From positions 1,356,501-1,420,500 of the forward strand of contig JAUJYZ010001546.1 in NCBI GenBank assembly GCA_033675265.1: a DNA stretch of 64,000 nt. The letters run 5' to 3'. Shown here in pieces: positions 56,480 to 64,000 of the stretch. The position numbers and the translations under genes are program-made. This DNA is from Actinostola sp. cb2023 (taxonomy: Eukaryota; Cnidaria; Anthozoa; Actiniaria; Actinostolidae). Positions within the stretch are counted from its first letter, which is position 1. Every line of letters starts with the position of its first letter. The notes under the pieces are model-generated. The model was not told the origin of the DNA and ran no database searches. It worked only from the letters and a program-made list of their open reading frames with translations.

Positions 56480-57385
56480 TTACTGGAGTCGCTCGTACGA
56501 TTCAATACCTTTGACTTTATTGAGTAATGTTTGTACCATATTGACCACTACCGAATCCTTATGCATATTCTCGTAATGCAGACATACATCCCACACTGTA
56601 ATCGCCAATAATATGGCTATCAACAACACCATGGTTAAAAGACATACTTTCATCCACGATATGGCCTTGTGATCAGGATTCTCGTGCAAAGTTTGCCTTG
56701 TTGTTTTCAGTTCGTCGACTTTTTCTTTTAGCTCGCTTACTGCTTCCACATTCTGTAATATCATCTCTATTACTCGCTCTGTAACATCCTGCGAAAGATT
56801 ACTTGTACGGAAACCTTCAATGACTGTGTCGTCAATGCAAGGCAAAGAGCGTTCAGCGCTGGATATATACGTAACGATATACATAATTGTGCTTTTAACT
56901 GTGTCAAAGAGACTGTTGAACTTAACAGATTCCAAGGTCGGAGTGGATACGTGAGCGAGTATGCGATTCCTTGTTTGTGTTAAGAAACTCACGTTGGCCT
57001 CAAGAGGATGATTTTGGAAATCTGCCTCTGAAGGATCGGTCCATAAAGTCCTGGAACATGATGGCGGTTGTTGAAGTGAAGGGGAGAAGATAGAAACATT
57101 CCTAAGTAACTTATAAGCTAAGGAGATGTCCAGGTCTCCAAAAAACACTGGTTTGGGTGGCGAGCCTGTAGGCCGGTAAAGTAGTTTATGTTGATCTGGA
57201 TATAGACCACAGCGTAGATCGTTTCGGACTGAAGGAAGAGCGACAAACTGATCGAGACTTGTGGTCGATGGAGATTCCTTATTAATGAAGTAGCGAAGTA
57301 GTTCGTTCAGACACTTGGAGCCAAACTCTGTCAGGATGTAATGGAGGCGGAAATAGTTGTGGTTGGTCTCCGTCCAAGAGGCCAT
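56480..57385 (-). CDS. DZIP3-type HEPN domain protein with C-terminal membrane anchor
   Basis: A 301-residue frame starting at MASWTETNHNYFRLH. Residues about 9-190 match the layout of the HEPN domain named after DZIP3: N-terminal helix NYFRLHYILTEFG, a middle block with LYPDQHKLLY, DLDISLAYKLLRN (usually FDITLL..LLRN) and the catalytic-type motif RNRILAH at about 139-145 (R-x5-H; HEPN RNases use R-x4-6-H). A coiled-coil-like stretch (about 205-235) and a membrane segment (about 244-266, VCLLTMVLLIAILLAITVW) follow, then a short tail. HEPN domains cleave RNA or act as scaffolds. Invertebrates have many such genes, often linked to innate immunity; that role here is inference. A splice acceptor (TTCCTTGCAG on the minus strand, ending at 57398) lies 13 bases before the ATG, so a 5' non-coding exon is likely further upstream. 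Confidence 0.72.
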   Translation of the reverse strand: MASWTETNHNYFRLHYILTEFGSKCLNELLRYFINKESPSTTSLDQFVALPSVRNDLRCGLYPDQHKLLYRPTGSPPKPVFFGDLDISLAYKLLRNVSIFSPSLQQPPSCSRTLWTDPSEADFQNHPLEANVSFLTQTRNRILAHVSTPTLESVKFNSLFDTVKSTIMYIVTYISSAERSLPCIDDTVIEGFRTSNLSQDVTERVIEMILQNVEAVSELKEKVDELKTTRQTLHENPDHKAISWMKVCLLTMVLLIAILLAITVWDVCLHYENMHKDSVVVNMVQTLLNKVKGIESYERLQ

Positions 57386-57398
57386 AGTAGGGCAGGAC
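57386..57398 (-). promoter_or_regulatory. Splice acceptor region before the HEPN start codon
   Basis: On the minus strand a pyrimidine-rich ATTATTCCTTGCAG precedes TCCTGCCCTACT and then the ATG at 57385. It decides the choice of MASW as start over the in-frame upstream Met (57448), which would be intronic. Confidence 0.5.
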
Positions 57399-57686
57399 TG
57401 CAAGGAATAATGTAAATATATAAACAAGTCCAAGTTCTTTATTTGCACTTATTTAGTTATAGTATAAACAGTATATACAGTATATACAGTCAAAGAAGCT
57501 AAACATAAATAAACTAAATTTAGGAATTGTATCTATGATATGGCTAGTGCGTAGTGGTCAAAGTAGCAAAGGCTTTCGAGTTGACCACTACCTACTTTAA
57601 ATTTGACAGTAAATGAGGGAGAAAAATGAGACAGTATCTACATATGGAATATATAACTAGTGCAGAAGATAAAACTTATTTCAGGA

Positions 57687-57705
57687 AGAAGAAGAAGAAG
57701 AAAAC
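57687..57705. repeat. AAG microsatellite
   Basis: Short GAA/AAG run; it makes the lysine stretch of a spurious frame here. Confidence 0.7.
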
Positions 57706-57778
57706 CCCTGCAACAGACATTCCTGACCGATACGATCATATTCTTCACATTCTTTTTTCATTCTGTGGCCTAACTAAA

Positions 57779-57801
57779 ATAATAATAATAAAAAAAAAAA
57801 A

Positions 57802-57841
<40 letters not shown>
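57779..57841. repeat. AAT microsatellite with poly-A
   Basis: AAT repeats interrupted by a 13-base A run. Confidence 0.9.
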
Positions 57842-57842
<1 letters not shown>

Positions 57843-57858
57843 GAATGTCCATTTCATC

Positions 57859-57887
57859 ACTCGGACTTTCTCCGGAAGTGTCCGAGT
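57859..57887. other. Hairpin 1: ACTCGGAC / GTCCGAGT
   Basis: An 8-bp stem with a 13-base loop. It is homologous to hairpin 2 at 58160-58188 and differs by a paired change in the stem. Confidence 0.6.
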
Positions 57888-58159
57888 AATAACTAGATGA
57901 ACAATAATGTTGTATTTGTCAAAATTGACCAAAGTGAAATCTACATTGAATGTTTTTGATTTTTCTACAGGTTTTCGAACAGCTGTGCTTTTGGAACTTC
58001 ATCACTAATTCATGCAATTCAGTATCTTCTTCTTTATTTGGCAGGTATGCTTTGACATGTTCATCTATGTAGTCTATGTATGCTTCTTCGTGCAACATGG
58101 GTTAACTTAGGACAGTCATCAGTCCATATCAATGCATGTAATTAAGAAAGCCTTTCATT

Positions 58160-58188
58160 ACTCGGGCCCTTCCGAAGGAAGCCCGAGT
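58160..58188. other. Hairpin 2: ACTCGGGC / GCCCGAGT
   Basis: An 8-bp stem with a 13-base loop (CCTTCCGAAGGAA, itself able to pair). Compared with hairpin 1, an A-T pair is replaced by G-C, preserving the stem. Confidence 0.6.
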
Positions 58189-58603
58189 TAGAAAATACAC
58201 TTTCTTTTTTTTTAAATTAGTTTTTTCATGGTGAAGGAATGACAAAAAAATGCGAAGAATGCGATGTATTTGATCCTATCGAGTTTCAAGATTTCTCATC
58301 ATAGATCTTCAAGCTATTAAGTTCAGGATTGTAGTTGATCATTCCACGATGAAGCTAAGGCGCGTTTGCTTTTGTTATAAATGAAACGACATCTTTCAGA
58401 GTGGGCCCACACGAATAGCCGTATGCTTTTGTCTGTGAAATGAGCCTGTTTAAAGCCCGTGTTTTATCGGCTGTTCTATAACGCCTTTCCACGAACTCGA
58501 ACTCATATCCAAAAATGAATTGAAAAGCAAATGAACATGACCTCGCTATGCGATGTTTGTTGCTTAATTGTAATATTACGTGTACAGTTATGTCCTTGAG
58601 TAT
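58189..58603. other. Intergenic, no gene seen
   Basis: AT-rich sequence without supported coding or repeat content. Confidence 0.4.
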
Positions 58604-58748
58604 TTATAATTAAACTCACGACCAGCGATGTAGCAACATCTATTGACAGAAAGCTATATGTACAGAAGTCATGCAAACAATCGAACCAGTCGAGTTATTT
58701 TCAGTAACTCACGATGGATGTTTATTTTATTCCACGTTTGAAAAATTC
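58604..58748. repeat. Direct duplication, copy 1
   Basis: About 145 bp from TTATAATTAAACTCACGACC to CACGTTTGAAAAATTC, repeated at 58996-59148 with a few substitutions and a 10-bp length change near 58625. Non-coding. Confidence 0.9.
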
Positions 58749-58995
58749 GTGTTCTTTTCAGTAAGATGACAGTTGTAAAGTGATCCTTATCTGAGTCATA
58801 CATCTATTAGGCGACCTAATTTTAGAACCGTTGATTTAAAACCGAATTTCCACGCTCAAAACAGGTCAGTGAACGGCAAAAATACAATCGAAATCAAAAC
58901 GTCCTTAGATTTTAGGGATCTATTACAGAAGAAGACGCTCAATGACGAGGGAGAATTGTGTCTGACTCATAGATAAAGATCTCCGCGGACTCTTG

Positions 58996-59148
58996 TTATA
59001 ATTAAACTCACGACCAACGCCGGTCATGTATAACTCCATCTATTGACAGAAAGCTATATGTACAGAAGTCATGCAAACAGTCGAGCCAGTCGAGTTATTT
59101 TCAGTAACTCATGATGGATGTTTATTTTATTCCACGTTTGAAAAATTC
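58996..59148. repeat. Direct duplication, copy 2
   Basis: Second copy of 58604-58748. Sequence diverges completely after AAAAATTC. Confidence 0.9.
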
Positions 59149-59832
59149 AGAAGGAAAAGGAATCGTAAAAATCGTACTTCAAAACTTACATCAAAGCATT
59201 TAAGGAAAGCAAGGTCAATAGTTCGTAAATCGAGATCGTATAGCCCTTCATCTGGCAGACATATAGTCTCCCTCGTCACGCAACTGTCAGTCATTGTCAG
59301 GTCTCTCCTCACGCAACTGACATTGTCCTTTTCATAAGCCCGAGTGTACGCTCATTGAGCGTCTTGTTTTAAATTCAATACAAAGTGCATAATACACTAT
59401 TTTACCAATTGGTTTGGCATTTGTGAGTCAAACTTCAGTGAAAACATTTCAACACAATACAGCAATACAGTGATTAACAACTACAACAAGATTGACATTG
59501 ACCACTTCAACCCTTACATTGTAAGAGAGACCATCAACTAGTTCGTCCGTTATGTTATTCCCTTGTATTCTTCTTTGAAAGATATGAAATATCTCAGGCA
59601 ACCTAAAATCAGCACAAGATAATGTCATAAACCATGTAGGAATAACAAGTTGAGTTACCATAGCTACCACTTCATACATGAACTTTTGCCAGTATGGAGA
59701 TGTGCCTGCATGGGATTTGTTTCACAAACTAGACGCTCTTTTAGCATCAAGTCGGGCTTCAAATTGCAATGCGTTTATCAACTCACTTCGATTCATTCTA
59801 AGTTTTGAAGATCTCTAAACCCTTTGCAGTAC
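59149..59832. other. Intergenic, no supported gene
   Basis: Open frames (59127-59337, 59449-59679 minus) show no recognisable domain. AAGCCCGAGT near 59336 repeats the 3' half of hairpin 2. Confidence 0.4.
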
Positions 59833-59980
59833 TAGTACTGGACACAGGCAGCCAGCATATCTATTCTTTTTGAGTCTATAAACAATTCAATGAAATGATA
59901 TTTGCGTCTTTTTTATGGGTTTCCTGTGGTAGAGCACGCGCGCACAATATATAATACGTACATATGTTGGGTTCCCTACG
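59833..59980 (-). mobile_element. Dispersed element with CACAGGCAGCC end (inverted copy)
   Basis: Read on the minus strand it carries the module CAGGGAACCCAACATAT-like, GCGCGCGTGCTCTACCACAG and GACGCAAATATCATTT, in the same order as in 17188-17611. CACAGGCAGCC on the plus strand at 59833-59850 matches the outer end of that element. One end is degenerate. Confidence 0.6.
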
Positions 59981-59999
59981 GAGTCCGCTAAGGGCCATT

Positions 60000-60640
60000 A
60001 CTACACAATTTTTGGCTTGGTCTGGGATGTGTTAGAATCTGTCTGTTAATCACATGTCACTTTGGTCAATTTAGACCAATAGAAATTCGCGACTTCTGGC
60101 GGCCGCGGGTTATCAAAAAACCCAGGGCTTGCTTGCAGGCTCTCATTCCCTTCCCTTCTCCCCAATCCCCCTCCTCGTCCCCACCCTCGTCCCCACTCCC
60201 CCCTTTCCCCTTTCCCCGCATTCTGCTGATGAAATCAACAATGACTGATCGTATTTGATTGGTCCATGAGATCAACAAAGATTCAAACTTGCAAGGCGAA
60301 CGAAACGAATGACAGTGACGGTTGTATTTTCATACCGAATGGTATTCCGTTTTTGAATTATATAAATCTATGAAATGAGAGTGACTGTGTAGACATAAAT
60401 TCATCTGAATTCGTAAAGGGAGATATAACAATATGATGTAGACACCGTGTGAAAATAAAGTTTATTATTATAATATATATATATTAACGGCTGCAGTGAC
60501 CTACCACCGGAGAAGACGTTAATCGATCGTACTCGCTTTGAGTATTCAAAGGTATATTTTTATAATTCAAGAGAAACAATATTAAACAAAACGGAAGACA
60601 GAAAGGCTCACACTAGCCTTTAACGCAACAGAGCCAGAGA
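60000..60640. other. Intergenic, low-complexity C-rich patch
   Basis: A C/T-rich patch (60140-60225) gives spurious frames. There is also an AT dinucleotide run near 60470. No gene seen. Confidence 0.45.
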
Positions 60641-60666
60641 AGAACTGATGATGAACGTCGAAGGGC

Positions 60667-60786
60667 TTTTAAGGTGGCTCGAAGTAGTTTTTTACTGACC
60701 ACACTTCTACTGTTCATTTAGCGAATTGATAGACTTATCCTAAGCCGATCAAAACGACTTTTGTACCAGTTATCGGGCAAAGATGG
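60667..60786. repeat. Dispersed repeat, copy 1 (inverted partner at 63259-63383)
   Basis: About 120 bp, including GTAGTTTTTTACTGACCACA and GATCAAAACGACTTTTG, recurs in reverse complement at 63259-63383 with about 15% difference. Confidence 0.75.
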
Positions 60787-60865
60787 AAAATGTATTTTCC
60801 GCTGGTATGAATAGTTAGATAAGCAGTTATATGATCCTATTGTTAGGCGCTAAATTCCATCGAGC

Positions 60866-60916
60866 GGGGGCGGGGCCCCCAGAGTATATAAGGCGCAGCA
60901 GAACAAGTGTTCTGCT
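60866..60916 (+). promoter_or_regulatory. Candidate core promoter: GC box, TATA box, start-site palindrome
   Basis: A GC box (GCGGGGGCGGGGCC, about 60864-60877) is followed by TATATAA (60885-60891). At the expected start distance lies a perfect palindrome AGCAGAACA-AG-TGTTCTGCT (60897-60916). A 22-codon ORF starts at 60967. This spacing is that of a textbook RNA polymerase II core promoter, but no long gene follows within 600 bp. Confidence 0.5.
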
Positions 60917-60966
60917 CTCACGCTCGCGGACCCGATTGTGTATTCAAGTTCATTGAGTTTTACGCC

Positions 60967-61035
60967 ATGACCGATATCGAGCAAGAAGGTCACAGTTTAT
61001 TTGTGATGGTTTTAGAAAGGCAAAAGTGTAATTAG
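60967..61035 (+). CDS. 22-residue ORF downstream of the TATA promoter
   Basis: The first ATG after the candidate start site reads MTDIEQEGHSLFVMVLERQK plus two residues and stops. It may be an upstream ORF, the first exon of an unseen spliced gene, or chance. I do not recognise it. Confidence 0.2.
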   Translation: MTDIEQEGHSLFVMVLERQKCN

Positions 61036-61484
61036 AGTGGTAGAGTTAATCCAAAGCGAACATTTGATTTGATCATAACTGCATGTCCACATGGGCTAGA
61101 TATGTATATTTACCCGGCATTGTTGCTGATGTTTCCCCCTGAATTACCCATGCAGTCAAATTTGAAACAGAAAGCAGTAAACGGACATGGCTTTGTACAA
61201 CGCTAAAACAGCTTTATTCGGACTATTTATTTTGGTGTTAATGGATTAAAATCCATGCAAAGCGAAAATCGGTCAAACTGTCCAAAAGCGCACGTAAAAT
61301 GGTTTCGGACAACCAAGCGGCAGCAAAGATCGTCGATCGAGATCGGAAGTATGAAACCAGATTTACACATACTAGCTATCGAAATATTTCAATTACGTGG
61401 TCGAAGAAGGTAGAACTGAGCTAGAGAACGGAAGAAATTATAATCCCCTATACTGGGATCTGAAAGAGTTTACGGACATATCGT
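61036..61484. other. Region after the TATA promoter, nothing recognised
   Basis: No long frame, repeat or obvious exon. Confidence 0.4.
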
Positions 61485-61489
61485 GACAT

Positions 61490-61612
61490 TACTCAGCACA
61501 GGGAACCCAATATATAAATGCGCGCGTGCTCTACCACAGGAAGCCCATCAAAAAAAAAATTTGAATTATTTAGTAGCCTCAAAAGCAATGGTTGGGCTGA
61601 TTGTGGTCCAAC
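61490..61612. mobile_element. Dispersed transposon module, third copy
   Basis: Matches 17271-17392: TTACTCAGCACAGGGAACCC, then GCGCGTGCTCTACCACAGGA, then GAATTATTTAGTAGCCTCAA and GGTTGGGCTG. It lacks the outer ends and flanking duplication of the complete element at 17188-17611. Confidence 0.7.
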
Positions 61613-62660
61613 TTGGACTAATTTACCGGCACATCTTAGACCAAACGTCCATATGATACTATAAGTACTATGTTAAAGTCAAGAGTTCAGAGCACAACCC
61701 AAAATATGTTAATGAGATCGAGAAGTTGTTCGTGTGGTGTAAGAGAAAGCAAGTGAAAGTGATGGTGCCGTTTCCAAACTCTGGCTTAAGTAACCATCTA
61801 AGTGTTTTGAGAATATATACACAACAATGAAGTTCTTAGTAAAAATCCGTAATTCAGTCGTGTAACATACATTCACTTGATTCATTTGTGCGTGTTTTTT
61901 CTTTTTGTTGTGTTGGTCTTTCATTTCTCATTTCAGATATCTTCTTCAGCATTGCATACTGCAAAGTTTGGCCGACTTCGTGGCATATTCCACATATTGG
62001 ATAATTTCAGTTGTAACACTTAAATCCCCAAAGGTTACGTCTTAGCATAGTAGGGGCTACACGTTCCCTATTTTTATCACTCTGTGGTTTTTAGGATTTT
62101 CGTGTCAGGCTATGACGTGTAGATTATTGCTGAACTATGTATTATTCTTGTTGAACCACTTACGAATTGTTGTCGAAAGAAGCTCCTAATGGCATTGGCA
62201 CGGCTGACCCACACGCCCTTTGATTGGCATGGCTGTCCAGAAGAAAAGAAAAGGAACATCGAATATTATATGCGTTGAGCACATGTACTCTACTATGGTT
62301 CCATTTCAGATGTTGAAAGTCACTGAATCTGAAGCAGAGTAAGCCAGACAATATGTCAAAGTCCAGTGTACAAGTGCCTTCACTTGGGAGGAATCTTGAA
62401 CTTGAACTCAGCGGTTTTATTAGAAAGTCTTATTGTATATTTATATCGGTTTGATTGCTGTTATTACCACGTAAAAAATAATTTAAATTGCATTATAGGC
62501 TAGTTTAACCATCCGACTACCTATAGTATTGATTGTATTGATTGTATTGAAATAAACTGATTATTGGGTCCGCAGCGAACCAACCATACTTCGTAGTCTG
62601 TCTTATACTCGTAATTTAAGGGGTAAATAATTTACGTTCGTTTGAACGAAGTGAATTAGA
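61613..62660. other. Intergenic, no gene seen
   Basis: AT-rich. A short ATTGATTGT tandem lies near 62527-62552. Open frames here lack coding signals. Confidence 0.4.
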
Positions 62661-62668
62661 ACGTAATT

Positions 62669-63256
62669 TAGAATTATATCAATTTCAGCTTGATCGAAGT
62701 TTCCTTGGCAACGATAGACAAAGAAAAACAAAGATCGTTGAAATAAGTTTTTCTAAAATATCTCAAGATTTCGATGAGCTCTAGACAAGCGACTCTATGC
62801 ACGATAAACTACATACTCGGGCAAAGTATCTGAGATAGAATTCAAACTTTTTGATCAGAGCGATTTTGAATAATTTGCACATAGTCGATGATACACATGC
62901 GTATCGGTTATAAGCTGTCCGAAGCTCTGTTACGGTCTGTATTTGTATCTGATGACCTTTAGTAATCCGATTCCCGACATCTATAAAACCAGATGTCGGG
63001 AATCGGATTACTAAAGGTCATCAGATACAAATACAGACCGTAACAGAGCTTCGGACAGCTTATAACCGATACGCAAAATACAAATATTACCCAAAATACT
63101 GACTCTACGTGACCTGTTGCCCGTGCATGCACATAGTCGCTTGTCTAGAGCTCATCGAAATCTTGGGATATTTTAGAAAAACTGATTTCAACGTTCTTTG
63201 TTTATCGTTGCCAAGGAAACTTCGCTGATCGAGCTGAAATTGACATAATTCTAAAT
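62669..63256. repeat. Large inverted repeat with a perfect 84-bp core
   Basis: 62899-62982 and 62991-63074 are perfect reverse complements (84 bp) around an 8-bp spacer ATAAAACC. Outside this core, 62669-62802 and about 63122-63256 are also inverted but diverged and carry indels (shared GATGAGCTCTAGACAAGCGA). The core must be young or corrected, or partly an assembly artefact. No coding region. Confidence 0.9.
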
Positions 63257-63258
63257 TT

Positions 63259-63383
63259 CCATCTTCATTGCCCGATAATCGGTGCAAAAGTCGTTTTGAT
63301 CGGTCTAGGATAAGTCCATCAATTTGCCAAATGAAAAGTGTAAGTGTGGTCAGTAAAAAACTACTTTGAGTCACCTTAAACTG
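63259..63383. repeat. Dispersed repeat, copy 2 (inverted relative to 60667-60786)
   Basis: Directly continues the right arm of the large inverted repeat, so the family is longer than the palindrome. Confidence 0.75.
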
Positions 63384-63454
63384 CTACATGAAGATAAATG
63401 TACAAACTTTTGTACTAGCTTCTTTGAATATTCGATTTTTCGAACCAACGTAAA

Positions 63455-63455
<1 letters not shown>

Positions 63456-63485
<30 letters not shown>
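63456..63485. repeat. Poly-G tract (30 G)
   Basis: Uninterrupted G run, followed by TACTCCC. Confidence 0.9.
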
Positions 63486-63486
<1 letters not shown>

Positions 63487-63843
63487 ACTCCCAATAATTA
63501 CATGATATATATGTGCGGCGGTACAGGGTCCAGGTTTTGGGCCATTTGATTCTCTAATCCAGGTAAAATGAACGCATAAAAATCATTAATCCAGGTAAAA
63601 AACATATTAATTTTTAATAATTTGCATACAGACGTAAAGGTGTTAGAGTGTTAGTCTGGCAAAATATCCTGACGAATGCATCGTATCAGATCATCAATAA
63701 AAATTCGTAAATCCAGGTTTTTTTATTTGGGAAATTCGTAAATCCAGGTTTTCGAGTGACAAATTCCAAAATCAGGGTCCAGGTCTGAACATCTCGCCGC
63801 ACATACCTAACCATTTTTTAACCAAGTAACCCCCCCCCCCCCC
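63486..63843. repeat. Repeat segment bounded by poly-G and poly-C
   Basis: The segment starts TACTCCCAATAATTACAT and ends in a 14-base C run (63830-63843). Inside, ATGTGCGGCGGTAC (near 63510) pairs with CGCCGCACAT (near 63796), CAGGGTCCAGG occurs twice, and AATCCAGGT repeats. It resembles 38520-38900 in reverse. I read it as an inverted-repeat element with homopolymer ends. Confidence 0.5.
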
Positions 63844-63969
63844 TCCGGGCGTAAACACTACGTAGCCAGTAGACTCTTCCACAGTACCCGCTCGCAGCGG
63901 TCTTTAGTATGAGCATGCGCTCTGACGACTTGGTCGTCAAAATTTGACGACCGAGCAACAGGGTTTAAT

Positions 63970-64000
63970 TCCCAGAGCCCACGACCAGCCAAATGACGAG
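63970..64000. repeat. Window-edge copy of the CCCAGAGCCCAC hairpin family (partial)
   Basis: CCCAGAGCCCACGACC and CCAAATGACGAG resemble one arm of the MITE at 39117-39192. It is cut by the window end. Confidence 0.4.

Noticed and set aside
57626..57889. 87-codon frame with Lys and Ile runs
   Set aside because: Produced by AAG and AAT microsatellites.
59449..59679. 76-codon minus-strand frame
   Set aside because: No recognisable domain, no splice context, and composition like flanking DNA.
60066..60278. 70-codon Gly/Glu-rich minus frame
   Set aside because: Low-complexity C/T-rich patch read in reverse; no other support.
60841..61035. LTR of a retroelement
   Set aside because: A TATA promoter is present but no matching second LTR, primer-binding site or gag/pol coding was found.

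Overview
The window is metazoan nuclear DNA, most likely from a marine invertebrate such as a cnidarian; this is inferred from content, and no species call is possible. The evidence is single-exon Gal3ST-type sulfotransferase genes in a local duplication, a DZIP3-type HEPN domain protein, a Myb/SANT-like DNA-binding exon with a splice donor, many short DNA transposons and MITEs, and about 26 kb of tandem repeats. Genes are sparse. Only a few coding regions can be defended; most long open frames are by-products of repeats.

Layout. 90-1339 is a 1.25 kb foldback transposon. 1548-1615 (minus) may be the last exon of a GPI-anchored protein. 2347-17194 is a tandem triplication of one unit. Each unit holds a sulfotransferase gene (minus strand) and a multi-membrane-spanning gene (plus strand), divergent across about 225 bp that carries two CACGTG boxes. 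Only copy C (13543-17194) keeps both genes intact; copy A has one frameshift and copy B has several lesions. Copies A and B carry a 1.94 kb DNA transposon, itself holding a nested element, that is absent from C, so C preserves the unoccupied target. 17188-22300 is MITE-rich with a possible intron. 22313-22412 is a hairpin insertion. 22440-38500 holds three unrelated-looking minisatellites (56 bp, about 35/18 bp, and a roughly 55 bp unit with 1.9-2.2 kb higher-order blocks), the last interrupted by another transposon at 33678-35854. 40099-40259 is a Myb/SANT-like first exon, followed directly by a very homogeneous 65-bp satellite (40322-53750, about 206 copies) that would lie in its first intron. 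53751-64000 contains a HEPN/transmembrane gene (minus), a possible TATA/GC-box promoter, dispersed transposon ends, microsatellites, a perfect 84-bp inverted repeat and poly-G/poly-C tracts.

The unifying theme is a set of DNA transposons whose ends begin CA and end TG, share a core like CAGG(N)AGCCCA, and, where both ends can be read, are flanked by 7-bp target duplications. They appear as a long foldback (90-1339), short elements (17188-17611) and larger elements with an acidic, serine-rich ORF about 150 bp inside the left end (5910-7849, 11517-13453, 33678-35854). The breakpoint of the gene triplication lies 7 bp inside the end of one of them, which links these elements to the local gene amplification.
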